DNA of 64,000 nt, from the NCBI GenBank assembly GCA_037013495.1, contig CM072803.1:54945627-55009626 (forward strand), written 5' to 3'. The translations under genes and the position numbers were made by a program. This document shows, piece after piece, positions 9,848-24,070 of the stretch; positions within the stretch are counted from its first letter, which is position 1; every line of letters begins with the position of its first letter. The notes under the pieces were generated by a model. It was not told the origin of the DNA. It worked only from the letters and a program-made list of their open reading frames with translations, and made no database searches. The stretch is from Hippophae tibetana. Its lineage: Eukaryota; Streptophyta; Magnoliopsida; Rosales; Elaeagnaceae.

Positions 9848-12035
9848 AGGGGAAAATAAAACATAATCATTTTCTCATATCTATATTATAAAAGAAAGTT
9901 GGCGAAATAAATACTACGCGTTTTATTTCCTAATAATTATGAAATATTTAAGTGAAAATATTACGTCGTATGATGCAAAACTATTTAAATTTGAAATTGT
10001 TTTCATTATTCTAAATAAGAGATCAATAATTCTCATTTTCGACTCATTTTTGACATCAATATTCTTAACTTACTTATAAGTTATTGTGGTTGTTTTGGAG
10101 GAGATCGTAATGAATTTGCCTTTGGTTGTCCCTTTCTCCCTAGAAATCTAGGTTTCAAAGCCATTTTAGGAGGAAGAGTTAGTGAAACATGATGCTACAT
10201 ATTACGCTCATCCACAATAGCAATTTTTCTAGCTATTTAACAAGAAGTTTACAAATGATGTCTAAAAGAACCTCTATCCATCAACTTTTTCCGTTTGGAA
10301 GGGAGGTAATATAATTTGCATGAATTTGCCTGTGCGGGGAATTAGGACTTACAAAGGAAAGAAAATAATCATAGATCATGAGGAAAAATCAATAAGGGGA
10401 AAATAAAACATAATCATTTTCTCATATCTATATTATAAAAGAAAGTTGGCGAAATAAATACTACGCGTTTTATTTCCTAATAATTATGATATATTTATGT
10501 GAAATTATTATGTCTTATGATGCAAAACTATTTAAATTTGAAATTTTGTTCATTATTCTAAATAAGAGATCAATAATTCTCATTTTAAACTCATTTTTGA
10601 CATCAATATTCTTAACTTATTTATAAGTTATTCTGGTTGTTTTGGATGAGATCGTAATGAATTTGCCTTTGGTTGTCCCTTTCTCCCTAGAAATCTAGGT
10701 TTCAAACCCATTCTAAGAGTAAGAGTTAGTGAAATATGATGGTACATATTACGCTCATCCACAATAGAAATGTTTCTAGCTAGGAAACAAAATGTTTACA
10801 AATGATGTCTGAAACAACCTGTATCCATCAACTTTTTTCATTTGGAAGGGATGTAATATAATTTGCATGAATTTTCCTTTGCTTGGAATTAAGACTTGCA
10901 AAGGAAAGAAAATAATCATATATCATCCGGAAAAATCAATAAGGGGAAAATAAAACATAATCATTTTCTCATGTCTATATTATAAAAGAAAGTTGGCAAA
11001 ATAAATACTACGCGTTTTATTTCCTAATAATTAGGATATATTTAAATGAAATTATTACGTCTTATGATGCAAAACTATTTAAATTTGAAATTTTGTTCAT
11101 TATTCTAAATAAGAGATCAATAATTCTCATTTTCGACTCATTTTTGACATCAATATTCTTAACTTATTTATAAGTTATTGTGGTTGTTTTGGAAGAGATA
11201 GTAATAAATTTGCTTTTGGTTGTCCCTTTCTCCTTAGAAATCTAGGTTTCAAACCCATTCTAAGAGGAAGAGTTAGTGAAATATGATGCTACATATTACG
11301 CTCATCCACAATAGAAATTTTTCTAGCTAGGTAACAAAATGTTTACAAATGATGTCTGAAACAACCTCTATCCATCAACTTTTTTCATTTGGAAGGGAGG
11401 TAATATAATTTGCATGAATTTGCCTTTGCTTGGAATTAAGACTTACAAAGGAAAGAAAATAATCATATATCATCCGGAAAAATCAATAAGGGGAAAATAA
11501 AACATAATCATTTTCTCATATCTATATTATAAAAGAAAGTTGGCGAAATAAATACTACGCGTTTTATTTCCTAATAATTATGAAATATTTAAGTGAAAAT
11601 ATTACGTCGTATGATGCAAAACTATTTAAATTTGAAATTGTTTTCATTATTCTAAATAAGAGATCAATAATTCTCATTTTCGACTCATTTTTGACATCAA
11701 TATTCTTAACTTACTTATAAGTTATTGTGGTTGTTTTGGAGGAGATCGTAATGAATTTGCCTTTGGTTGTCCCTTTCTCCCTAGAAATCTAGGTTTGAAA
11801 GCCATTTTAGGAGGAAGAGTTAGTGAAATATGATGCTACATATTACGCTCATCCACAATAGCAATTTTTCTAGCTATTTAACAAGAAGTTTACAAATGAT
11901 GTCTAAAAGAACCTCTATCCATCAACTTTTTCCGTTTGGAAGGGAGGTAATATAATTTGCATGAATTTGCCTGTGCGGGGAATTAGGACTTACAAAGGAA
12001 AGAAAATAATCATAGATCATGAGGAAAAATCAATA
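9848..12035. repeat. F followed by a third G-H-F trimer (starts 9848, 10395, 10942, 11489)
   Basis: A single F monomer (GTCGTATG, A96, GATCATGAGG tail) joins type E to a third G-H-F trimer, 10395-12035. Its G carries TATTTATGTG and ATGTC, unlike the first two copies, and its F has GGTTTGAAAGCC. F therefore occurs both alone and as the last member of the trimer. Confidence 0.85.
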
Positions 12036-15000
12036 AGGGGAAAATAAAACATAATCATTTTCTCATATCTATATTATAAAAGAAAGTTGGCGAAATAAAT
12101 ACTACGCGTTTTATTTCCTAATAATTATGATATATTTAAGTGAAATTATTACGTCTTATGATGCAAAACTATTTAAATTTGAAATTTTGTTCATTATTCT
12201 AAATAAGAGATCAATAATTCTCATTTTAAACTCATTTTTGACATCAATATTCTTAACTTATTTATAAGTTATTCTGGTTGTTTTGGATGAGATCGTAATG
12301 AATTTGCCTTTGGTTGTCCCTTTCTCCCTAGAAATCTAGGTTTCAAACCCATTCTAAGAGTAAGAGTTAGTGAAATATGATGCTACATATTACGCTCATC
12401 CACAATAGAAATATTTCTAGCTAAGTAACAAAATGTTTACAAATGATGTCTGAAACAACCTCTATCCATCAACTTTTTTCATTTGGAAGGGATGTAATAT
12501 AATTTGCATGAATTTGCCTTTGCTTGGAATTAAGACTTACAAAGGAAAGAAAATAATCATATATCATCCCGAAAAATCAATAAGGGGAAAATAAAACATA
12601 ATCATTTTCTCATGTCTATATTATAAAAGAAAGTTGGCAAAATAAATACTAAGCGTTTTATTTCCTAATAATTAGGATATATTTAAATGAAATTATTACG
12701 TCTTATGATGCAAAACTATTTAAATTTGAAATTTTGTTCATTATTCTAAATAAGAGATCAATAATTCTCATTTTCGACTTATTTTTGACATAAATATTCT
12801 TAACTTATTTATAAGTTATTGTGGTTGTTTTGGAAGAGATAGTAATAAATTTGCTTTTGGTTTTCCCTTTCTCCTTAGAAATCTAGGTTTCAAACCCATT
12901 CTATAAGTAAGAGTTAGTGAAATATGATGCTACATATTACGCTCATCCACAATAGCAATTTTTCTAGCTATGTAACAAGAAGTTTACAAATGATGTCTAA
13001 AACAACCACTATCCATCAACTTTTTCCGTTTGGAAGGGAGGTAATATAATTTGCATGAATTTGCCTGTGCGGGGAATTAGGACTTACAAAGGAAAGAAAA
13101 TAATCATAGATCATGAGGAAAAATCAATAAGGAGAAAATAAAACATAATCATTTTCTCATATCTATATTATAAAAGAAAGTTGGCGAAAAAAATACTACG
13201 CATTTTATTTCCTAATAATTATGATATATTTAAGTGAAATTATTATGTCTTATGATGCAAAACTATTTAAATTTGAAATTTTGTTCATTATTCTAAATAA
13301 GAGATCAATAATTCTCATTTTAAACTCATTTTTGACATCAATATTCTTAACTTATTTATAAGTTATTCTGATTGTTTTGGATGAGATCGTAATGAATTTG
13401 CCTTTGGTTGTCCCTTTCTCCCTAGAAATCTAGGTTTCAAACCCATTCTAAGAGTAAGAGTTAGTGAAATATGATGCTACATATTACGCTCATCCACAAT
13501 AGAAATTTTTCTAGCTAGGTAACAAAATGTTTACAAATGATGTCTGAAACAACCTCTATCCATCAACTTTTTTCATTTGGAAGGGAGGTAATATAATTTG
13601 CATGAATTTGCCTTTGCTTGGAATTAAGACTTACAAAGGAAAGAAAATAATCATATATCATCCGGAAAAATCAATAAGGGGAAAATAAAACATAATCATT
13701 TTCTCATATCTATATTATAAAAGAAAGTTGGCGAAATAAATACTACGCGTTTTATTTCCTAATAATTATGAAATACTTAAGTGAAAATATTACGTCTTAT
13801 GATGCAAAACTATTTAAATTTGAAATTGTTTTCATTATTCTAAATAAGAGATCAATAATTCTCAGATTTGACTCATTTTTGACATCAATATTCTTAACTT
13901 ACTTATAAGTTATTGTGGTTGTTTTGGAGGAGATCGTAATGAATTTGCCTTTGGTTGTCCCTTTCTCCCTAGAAATCTAGGTTTCAAAGCCATTTTAAGA
14001 GGAAGAGTTAGTGAAATATGATGCTACATATTACGCTCATCCACAATAGCAATATTTCTAGCTATTTAACAAGAAGTTTACAAATGATGTCTAAAAGAAC
14101 CTCTATCCATCAACTTTTTCCGTTTGGAAGGGAGGTAATATAATTTGCATGAATTTGCCTGTGCGGGGAATTAGGACTTACAAAGGAAAGAAAATAATCA
14201 TAGATCATGAGGAAAAATCAATAAGGGGAAAATAAAACATAATCATTTTCTCATATCTATATTATAAAAGAAAGTTGGCGAAATAAATACTACGCGTTTT
14301 ATTTCCTAATAATTATGATATATTTAAGTGAAATTATAACGTCTTATGATGCAAAACTATTTAAATTTGAAATTTTGTTCATTATTCTAAATAAGAGATC
14401 AATAATTCTCATTTTAAACTCATTTTTGACATCAATATTCTAAACTTATTTATAAGTTATTATGGTTGTTTTGGAGGAGATCGTAATGAATTTGCCTTTG
14501 GTTGTCCCTTTCTCCCTAGAAATCTAGGTTTCAAACCCATTCTAAGAGTAAGAGTTAGTGAAATATGATGCTACATATTACGCTCATCCACAATAGAAAT
14601 GTTTCTAGCTAGGTAACAAAATGTTTACAAATGATGTCTGAAACAACCTCTATCCATCAACTTTTTTCATTTGGAAGGGATGTAATATAATTTGCATGAA
14701 TTTGCCTTTGCTTGGAATTAAGACTTACAAAGGAAAGAAAATAATCATATATCATCCGGAAAAATCAATAAGGGCAAAATAAAACATAATCATTTTCTCA
14801 TGTCTATATTATAAAAGAAAGTTGGCAAAATAAATACTACGCGTTTTATTTCCTAATAATTAGGATATATTTAAATGAAATTATTACGTCTTATGATGCA
14901 AAACTATTTAAATTTGAAATTTTGTTCATTATTCTAAATAAGAGATCAATAATTCTCATTTTCGACTCATTTTTTACATCAATATTCTTAACTTATTTAT

Positions 15001-16411
15001 AAGTTATTGTGGTTGTTTTGGAAGAGATAGTAATAAATTTGCTTTTGGTTGTCCCTTTCTCCTTAGAAATCTAGGTTTCAAACCCATTCTAAGAGTAAGA
15101 GTTAGTGAAATATGATGCTACATATTATGCTCATCCACAATAGCAATTTTTCTAGCTAGGTAACAAAATGTTTACAAATGATGTCTGAAACAACCTCTAT
15201 CCATCAACGTTTTTCATTTGGAAGGGATGTAATATAATTTGCATGAATTTGCCTTTGCTTGGAATTAAGACTTACAAAGGAAAGAAAATAATCATATATC
15301 ATCCGGAAAAATCAATAAGGGGAAAATAAAACATAATCATTTTCTCATGTCTATATTATAAAAGAAAGTTGGCAAAATAAATACTACGCGTTTTATTTCC
15401 TAATAATTAGGATATATTTAAATGAAATTATTACGTCTTATGATGCAAAACTATTTAAATTTGAAATTTTGTTCATTATTCTAAATAAGAGATCAATAAT
15501 TCTCATTTTCGACTCATTTTTGACATCAATATTCTTAACTTATTTATAAGTTATTGTGGTTGTTTTGGAAGAGATAGTAATAAATTTGCTTTTGGTTGTC
15601 CCTTTCTCCTTAGAAATCTAGGTTTCAAACCCATTCTAAGAGGAAGAGTTAGTGAAATATGATGCTACATATTACGCTCATCCACAATAGAAATTTTTCT
15701 AGCTAGGTAACAAAATGTTTACAAATGATGTCTGAAACAACCTCTATCCATCAACTTTTTTCATTTGGAAGGGAGGTAATATAATTTGCATGAATTTGCC
15801 TTTGCTTGGAATTAAGACTTACAAAGGAAAGAAAATAATCATATATCATCCGGAAAAATCAATAAGGGGAAAATAAAACATAATCATTTTCTCATATCTA
15901 TATTATAAAAGAAAGTTGGCGAAATAAATACTACGCGTTTTATTTCCTAATAATTATGAAATATTTAAGTGAAAATATTACGTCGTATGATGCAAAACTA
16001 TTTAAATTTGAAATTGTTTTCATTATTCTAAATAAGAGATCAATAATTCTCATTTTCGACTCATTTTTGACATCAATATTCTTAACTTACTTATAAGTTA
16101 TTGTGGTTGTTTTGGAGGAGATCGTAATGAATTTGCCTTTGGTTGTCCCTTTCTCCCTAGAAATCTAGGTTTGAAAGCCATTTTAGGAGGAAGAGTTAGT
16201 GAAATATGATGCTACATATTACGCTCATCCACAATAGCAATTTTTCTAGCTATTTAACAAGAAGTTTACAAATGATGTCTAAAAGAACCTCTATCCATCA
16301 ACTTTTTCCGTTTGGAAGGGAGGTAATATAATTTGCATGAATTTGCCTGTGCGGGGAATTAGGACTTACAAAGGAAAGAAAATAATCATAGATCATGAGG
16401 AAAAATCAATA
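12036..16411. repeat. Octamer A-B-C-D-E-I-H-F (8 monomers, 4376 bp)
   Basis: Monomers start at 12036, 12583, 13130, 13677, 14224, 14771, 15318 and 15865. I is new here: start AAGGGCAAAAT, G32, A57, G93, TTTTTTACATC (T205), GCAATTTTTCTAGCTAGG and CAACGTTTTTC. Rare variants mark this copy: GGTTTTCCC in B, GCGAAAAAAATAC and CTGATTG in C, ATACTTAAG and CTCAGATTTG in D, ATAACGTC and TTATGGTTG in E, and ATTATGCTC in I. Six of the eight are repeated at 16412. Confidence 0.9.
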
Positions 16412-19400
16412 AGGGGAAAATAAAACATAATCATTTTCTCATATCTATATTATAAAAGAAAGTTGGCGAAATAAATACTACGCGTTTTATTTCCTAATAA
16501 TTATGATAAATTTAAGTGAAATTATTACGTCTTATGATGCAAAACTATTTAAATTTGAAATTTTGTTCATTATTCTAAATAAGAGATCAATAATTCTCAT
16601 TTTAAACTCATTTTTGACATCAATATTCTTAACTTATTTATAAGTTATTCTGGTTGTTTTGGATGAGATCGTAATGAATTTGCCTTTGGTTGTCCCTTTC
16701 TCCCTAGAAATCTAGGTTTCAAACCCATTCTAAGAGTAAGAGTTAGTGAAATATGATGCTACATATTACGCTCATCCACATTAGAAATATTTCTAGCTAG
16801 GTAACAAAATGTTTACAAATGATGTCTGAAACAACCTCTATCCATCAACTTTTTTCATTTGGAAGGGATGTAATATAATTTGCATGAATTTGCCTTTGCT
16901 TGGAATTAAGACTTACAAAGGAAAGAAAATAATCATATATCATCCCGAAAAATCAATAAGGGGAAAATAAAACATAATCATTTTCTCATGTCTATATTAT
17001 AAAAGAAAGTTGGCAAAATAAATACTAAGCGTTTTATTTCCTAATAATTAGGATATATTTAAATGAAATTATTACTTCTTATGATGCAAAACTATTTAAA
17101 TTTGAAATTTTGTTCATTATTCTAAATAAGAGATCAATAATTCTCATTTTCGACTTATTTTTGACATAAATATTCTTAACTTATTTATAAGTTATTGTGG
17201 TTGTTTTGGAAGAGATAGTAATAAATTTGCTTTTGGTTTTCCCTTTCTCCTTAGAAATCTAGGTTTCAAACCCATTCTATAAGTAAGAGTTAGTGAAATA
17301 TGATGCTACATATTACGCTCATCCACAATAGCAATTTTTCTAGCTATGTAACAAGAAGTTTACAAATGATGTCTAAAACAACCACTATCCATCAACTTTT
17401 TCCGTTTGGAAGGGAGGTAATATAATTTGCATGAATTTGCCTGTGCGGGGAATTAGGACTTACAAAGGAAAGAAAATAATCATAGATCATGAGGAAAAAT
17501 CAATAAGGAGAAAATAAAACATAATCATTTTCTCATATCTATATTATAAAAGAAAGTTGGCGAAAAAAATACTACGCATTTTATTTCCTAATAATTATGA
17601 TATATTTAAGTGAAATTATTATGTCTTATGATGCAAAACTATTTAAATTTGAAATTTTGTTCATTATTCTAAATAAGAGATCAATAATTCTCATTTTAAA
17701 CTCATTTTTGACATCAATATTCTTAACTTATTTATAAGTTATTCTGATTGTTTTGGATGAGATCGTAATGAATTTGCCTTTGGTTGTCCCTTTCTCCCTA
17801 GAAATCTAGGTTTCAAACCCATTCTAAGAGTAAGAGTTAGTGAAATATGATGCTACATATTACGCTCATCCACAATAGAAATTTTTCTAGCTAGGTAACA
17901 AAATGTTTACAAATGATGTCTGAAACAACCTCTATCCATCAACTTTTTTCATTTGGAAGGGAGGTAATATAATTTGCATGAATTTGCCTTTGCTTGGAAT
18001 TAAGACTTACAAAGGAAAGAAAATAATCATATATCATCCGGAAAAATCAATAAGGGGAAAATAAAACATAATCATTTTCTCATATCTATATTATAAAAGA
18101 AAGTTGGCGAAATAAATACTACGCGTTTTATTTCCTAATAATTATGAAATACTTAAGTGAAAATATTACGTCTTATGATGCAAAACTATTTAAATTTGAA
18201 ATTGTTTTCATTATTCTAAATAAGAGATCAATAATTCTCAAATTTGACTCATTTTTGACATCAATATTCTTAACTTACTTATAAGTTATTGTGGTTGTTT
18301 TGGAGGAGATCGTAATGAATTTGCCTTTGGTTGTCCCTTTCTCCCTAGAAATCTAGGTTTCAAAGCCATTTTAAGAGGAAGAGTTAGTGAAATATGATGC
18401 TACATATTACGCTCATCCACAATAGCAATATTTCTAGCTATTTAACAAGAAGTTTACAAATGATGTCTAAAAGAACCTCTATCCATCAACTTTTTCCGTT
18501 TGGAAGGGAGGTAATATAATTTGCATGAATTTGCCTGTGCGGGGAATTAGGACTTACAAAGGAAAGAAAATAATCATAGATCATGAGGAAAAATCAATAA
18601 GGGGAAAATAAAACATAATCATTTTCTCATATCTATATTATAAAAGAAAGTTGGCGAAATAAATACTACGCGTTTTATTTCCTAATAATTATGATATATT
18701 TAAGTGAAATTATAACGTCTTATGATGCAAAACTATTTAAATTTGAAATTTTGTTCATTATTCTAAATAAGAGATCAATAATTCTCATTTTAAACTCATT
18801 TTTGACATCAATATTCTAAACTTATTTATAAGTTATTATGGTTGTTTTGGAGGAGATCGTAATGAATTTGCCTTTGGTTGTCCCTTTCTCCCTAGAAATC
18901 TAGGTTTCAAACCCATTCTAAGAGTAAGAGTTAGTGAAATATGATGCTACATATTACGCTCATCCACAATAGAAATGTTTCTAGCTAGGTAACAAAATGT
19001 TTACAAATGATGTCTGAAACAACCTCTATCCATCAACTTTTTTCATTTGGAAGGGATGTAATATAATTTGCATGAATTTGCCTTTGCTTGGAATTAAGAC
19101 TTACAAAGGAAAGAAAATAATCATATATCATCCGGAAAAATCAATAAGGGCAAAATAAAACATAATCATTTTCTCATGTCTATATTATAAAAGAAAGTTG
19201 GCAAAATAAATACTACGCGTTTTATTTCCTAATAATTAGGATATATTTAAATGAAATTATTACGTCTTATGATGCAAAACTATTTAAATTTGAAATTTTG
19301 TTCATTATTCTAAATAAGAGATCAATAATTCTCATTTTCGACTCATTTTTTACATCAATATTCTTAACTTATTTATAAGTTATTGTGGTTGTTTTGGAAG

Positions 19401-19693
19401 AGATAGTAATAAATTTGCTTTTGGTTGTCCCTTTCTCCTTAGAAATCTAGGTTTCAAACCCATTCTAAGAGTAAGAGTTAGTGAAATATGATGCTACATA
19501 TTATGCTCATCCACAATAGCAATTTTTCTAGCTAGGTAACAAAATGTTTACAAATGATGTCTGAAACAACCTCTATCCATCAACGTTTTTCATTTGGAAG
19601 GGATGTAATATAATTTGCATGAATTTGCCTTTGCTTGGAATTAAGACTTACAAAGGAAAGAAAATAATCATATATCATCCGGAAAAATCAATA
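16412..19693. repeat. Second copy of A-B-C-D-E-I (starts 16412 to 19147)
   Basis: Monomers start at 16412, 16959, 17506, 18053, 18600 and 19147. They reproduce the first six monomers of 12036-16411 at a distance of 4376 bp, including the rare marks GGTTTTCCC, GCGAAAAAAATAC, CTGATTG, ATACTTAAG, TTATGGTTG and ATTATGCTC. The D copies differ at one site in the run before TTTGACTC (CAG against CAA). H and F are replaced after this block by type J, so the duplication ends inside the octamer. Confidence 0.9.
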
Positions 19694-20240
19694 AGGGGAA
19701 AATAAAACATAATCATTTTCTCATGTCTATATTATAAAAGAAAGTTGGAAAAAAATATACTACGCGTTTTATTTCCTAATAATTAGGATATATTTAAATG
19801 AAATTATTACGTATTATGATGCAAAACTATTTAAATTTGAAATTTTGTTCATTATTCTAAATAAGAGATCAATAATTCTCATTTTCGACTCATTTTTGAC
19901 ATCAATATTCTTAACTTATTTATAAGTTATTGTTGTTGTTTTGGAAGAGATAGTTATAAATTTGCTTTTGGTTGTCCCTTTCTCCTTAGAAATCTAGGTT
20001 TCAAACCCATTCTATAAGTAAGAGTTAGTGAAATATGATGCTACATATTACGCTCATCCACAATAGCAATTTTTCTAGCTATTTAACAAGAAGTTTACAA
20101 ATGATGTCTAAAACAACCACTATCCATCAACTTTTTCCGTTTGGAAGGGAGGTAATATAATTTGCATGAATTTGCCTGTGCGGGGAATTAGGACTTACAA
20201 AGGAAAGAAAATAATCATAGATCATGAGGAAAAATCAATA
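19694..20240. repeat. Type J monomer
   Basis: J is marked by GTTGGAAAAAAATATAC at about 51-67, G93, CGACTC, TTGTTGTTG near 240, GATAGTTATAAA, TATAAGTAAG, GCAATTTTTCTAGCTATTT and a GATCATGAGG tail. This copy has GTATTATG for GTCTTATG. J recurs at 28447, 31183, 50884 and 53620, usually after an I-type tail and before an E type. Confidence 0.85.
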
Positions 20241-21882
20241 AGGGGAAAATAAAACATAATCATTTTCTCATATCTATATTATAAAAGAAAGTTGGCGAAA
20301 TAAATACTACGCGTTTTATTTCCTAATAATTATGATATATTTAAGTGAAATTATTACGTCTTATGATGCAAAACTATTTAAATTTGAAATTTTGTTCATT
20401 ATTCTAAATAAGAGATCAATAATTCTCATTTTAAACTCATTTTTGACATCAATATTCTTAACTTATTTATAAGTTATTCTGGTTGTTTTGGATGAGATCG
20501 TATTGAATTTGCCTTTGGTTGTCCCTTTCTCCCTAGAAATCTAGGTTTCAAACCCATTTTAAGAGTAAGAGTTAGTGAAATATGATGCTACATATTACGC
20601 TCATCCACAATAGAAATATTTCTAGCTAGGTAACAAAATGTTTACAAATGATGTCTGAAACAACCTCTATCCATCAACTTTTTTCATTTGGAAGGGAGGT
20701 AATATAATTTGCATGAATTTGCCTTTGCTTGGAATTAAGACTTACAAAGGAAAGAAAATAATCATATATCATCCGGAAAAATCAATAAGGGGAAAATAAA
20801 ACATAATCATTTTCTCATATCTATATTATAAAAGAAAGTTGGCGAAATAAATACTACGCGTTTTATTTCCTAATAATTATGAAATATTTAAGTGAAAATA
20901 TTACGTCGTATGATGCAAAACTATTTAAATTTGAAATTGTTTTCATTATTTTAAATAAGAGATCAATAATTCTCATTTTCGACTCATTTTTGACATCAAT
21001 ATTCTTAACTTACTTATAAGTTATTGTGGTTGTTTTGGAGGAGATCGTAATGAATTTGCCTTTGGTTGTCCCTTTCTCCCTAGAAATCTAGGTTTCAAAG
21101 CCATTTTAGGAGGAAGAGTTAGTGAAATATGATGCTACATATTACGCTCATCCACAATAGCAATTTTTCTAGCTATTTAACAAGAAGTTTACAAATGATG
21201 TCTAAAAGAATTTCTATCCATCAACTTTTTCCGTTTGGAAGGGAGGTAATATAATTTGCATGAATTTGCCTGTGCGGGGAATTAGGACTTACAAAGGAAA
21301 GAAAATAATCATAGATCATGAGGAAAAATCAATAAGGGGAAAATAAAACATAATCATTTTCTCATATCTATATTATAAAAGAAAGTTGGCGAAATAAATA
21401 CTACGCGTTTTATTTCCTAATAATTATGAAATATTTAAGTGAAAATATTACGTCTTATGATGCAAAACTATTTAAATTTGAAATTGTTTTCATTATTCTA
21501 AATAAGAGATCAATAATTCTCATTTTCGACTCATTTTTGACATCAATATTCTTAACTTACTTATAAGTTATTGTGGTTGTTTTGGAGGAGATCGTAATGA
21601 ATTTGCATTTGGTTGTCCCTTTCTCCCTAGAAATCTAGGTTTCAAAGCCATTTTAAGAGGAAGAGTTAGTGAAATATGATGCTACATATTACGCTCATCC
21701 ACAATAGCAATTTTTGCTAGCTATTTAACAAGAAGTTTACAAATGATGTCTAAAAGAACCTCTATCCATCAACTTTTTCCGTTTGGAAGGGAGGTAATAT
21801 AATTTGCATGAATTTGCCTGTGCGGGGAATTAGGACTTACAAAGGAAAGAAAATAATCATAGATCATGAGGAAAAATCAATA
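20241..21882. repeat. A'-F-K trimer, copy 1 (starts 20241, 20788, 21335)
   Basis: A' is like A but has CCCATTTTAAGAG, GGGAGG and a CCGG tail. F has ATTTTAAATAAG and AAAGAATTTC. K is D-like, with GAATTTGCATTTGG and an inserted G giving TTTTTGCTAGC, so it is 548 bp. A' here has CGTATTGAATTTG as a private change. The trimer returns at 41582 and 43224. Confidence 0.86.
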
Positions 21883-24070
21883 AGGGGAAAATAAAACATA
21901 ATCATTTTCTCATATCTATATTATAAAAGAAAGTTGGCGAAATAAATAATACGCGTTTTATTTCCTAATAATTATGATATATTTAAGTGAAATTATTACG
22001 TCTTATGATGCAAAACTATTTAAATTTGAAATTTTGTTCATTATTCTTAATAAGAGATCAATAATTCTCATTTTAAACTCATTTTTGACATCAATATTCT
22101 AAACTTATTTATAAGTTATTCTGGTTGTTTTGGAGGAGATCGTAATGAATTTGCCTTTGGTTGTCCCTTTCTCCCTAGAAATCTAGGTTTCAAACCCATT
22201 CTAAGAGTAAGAGTTAGTGAAATATGATGCTACATATTACGCTCATCCACAATAGAAATGTTTCTAGCTAGGTAACAAAATGTTTACAAATGATGTCTGA
22301 AACAACCTCTATCCATCAACTTTTTTCATTTGGAAGGGATGTAATATAATTTGCATGAATTTTCCTTTGCTTGGAATTAAGACTAGCAAAGGAAAGAAAA
22401 TAATCATATATCAACCGGAAAAATCAATAAGGGGAAAATAAAACATAATCATTTTCTCATGTCTATATTATAAAAGAAAGTTGGCGAAATAAATACTACG
22501 CATTTTATTTCCTAATAATTATGATATATTTAAGTGAAATTATTATGTCTTATCATGCAAAACTATTTAAATTTGAAATTTTGTTCATTATTCTAAATAA
22601 GAGATCAATAATTCTCATTTTAAACTCATTTTTGACATCAATATTCTTAACTTATTTATAAGTTATTCTGGTTGTTTTGGATGAGATCGTAATGAATTTG
22701 CCTTTGGTTGTCCCTTTCTCCCTAGAAATCTAGGTTTCAAACCCATTCTAAGAGTAAGAGTTAGTGAAATATGATGGTACATATTACGCTCATCCACAAT
22801 AGAAATGTTTCTAGCTAGGAAACAAAATGTTTACAAATGATGTCTGAAACAACCTCTATCCATCATCTTTTTTCATTTGGAAGGGATGTAATATAATTTG
22901 CATGAATTTTCCTTTGCTTGGAATTAAGACTAGCAAAGGAAAGAAAATAATCATATATCAACCGGAAAAATCAATAAGGGGAAAATAAAACATAATCATT
23001 TTCTCATGTCTATATTATAAAAGAAAGTTGGCAAAATAAATACTACGCGTTTTATATCCTAATAATTAGGATATATTTAAATGAAATTATTACGTCTTAT
23101 GATGCAAAACTATTTAAATTTGAAATTTTGTTCATTATTCTAAATAAGAGATCAATAATTCTCATTTTCGACTCATTTTTGACATCAATATTCTTAACTT
23201 ATTTATAAGTTATTGTGGTTGTTTTGGAAGAGATAGTAATAAATTTGCTTTTGGTTGTCCCTTTCTCCTTAGAAATCTAGGTTTCAAACCCATTCTAAGA
23301 GGAAGAGTTAGTGAAATATGATGCTACATATTACGCTCATCCACAATAGAAATTTTTCTAGCTAGGTAACAAAATGTTTACAAATGATGTCTGAAACAAC
23401 CTCTATCCATCAACTTTTTTCATTTGGAAGGGAGGTAATATAATTTGCATGAATTTGCCTTTGCTTGGAATTAAGACTTACAAAGGAAAGAAAATAATCA
23501 TATATCATCCGGAAAAATCAATAAGGGGAAAATAAAACATAATCATTTTCTCATATCTATATTATAAAAGAAAGTTGGCGAAATAAATACTACGCGTTTT
23601 ATTTCCTAATAATTATGAAATATTTAAGTGAAAATATTACGTCGTATGATGCAAAACTATTTAAATTTGAAATTGTTTTCATTATTCTAAATAAGAGATC
23701 AATAATTCTCATTTTCGACTCATTTTTGACATCAATATTCTTAACTTACTTATAAGTTATTGTGGTTGTTTTGGAGGAGATCGTAATGAATTTGCCTTTG
23801 GTTGTCCCTTTCTCCCTAGAAATCTAGGTTTCAAAGCCATTTTAGGAGGAAGAGTTAGTGAAATATGATGCTACATATTACGCTCATCCACAATAGCAAT
23901 TTTTCTAGCTATTTAACAAGAAGTTTACAAATGATGTCTAAAAGAATTTCTATCCATCAACTTTTTCCGTTTGGAAGGGAGGTAATATAATTTGCATGAA
24001 TTTGCCTGTGCGGGGAATTAGGACTTACAAAAAAAAGAAAATAATCATAGATCATGAGGAAAAATCAATA
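21883..24070. repeat. Mosaic E/G, H/C/G, H, F (starts 21883, 22430, 22977, 23524)
   Basis: The first monomer is E-like up to the tail (TTCTAAAC, G253) and then G-like (GAATTTTCC). The second has an H-like head (G32), a C-like middle (ACGCAT, ATGTC, TATCATG) and a G-like end (ATGGTACAT, AGGAAAC). The tails of both share GACTAGCAAAGG and ATCAACCGG, seen nowhere else in the window, so one tail was copied to the next monomer. An H and an F follow. The F has ACAAAAAAAAGAAAAT near 24030 as a private purine change. Confidence 0.82.
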
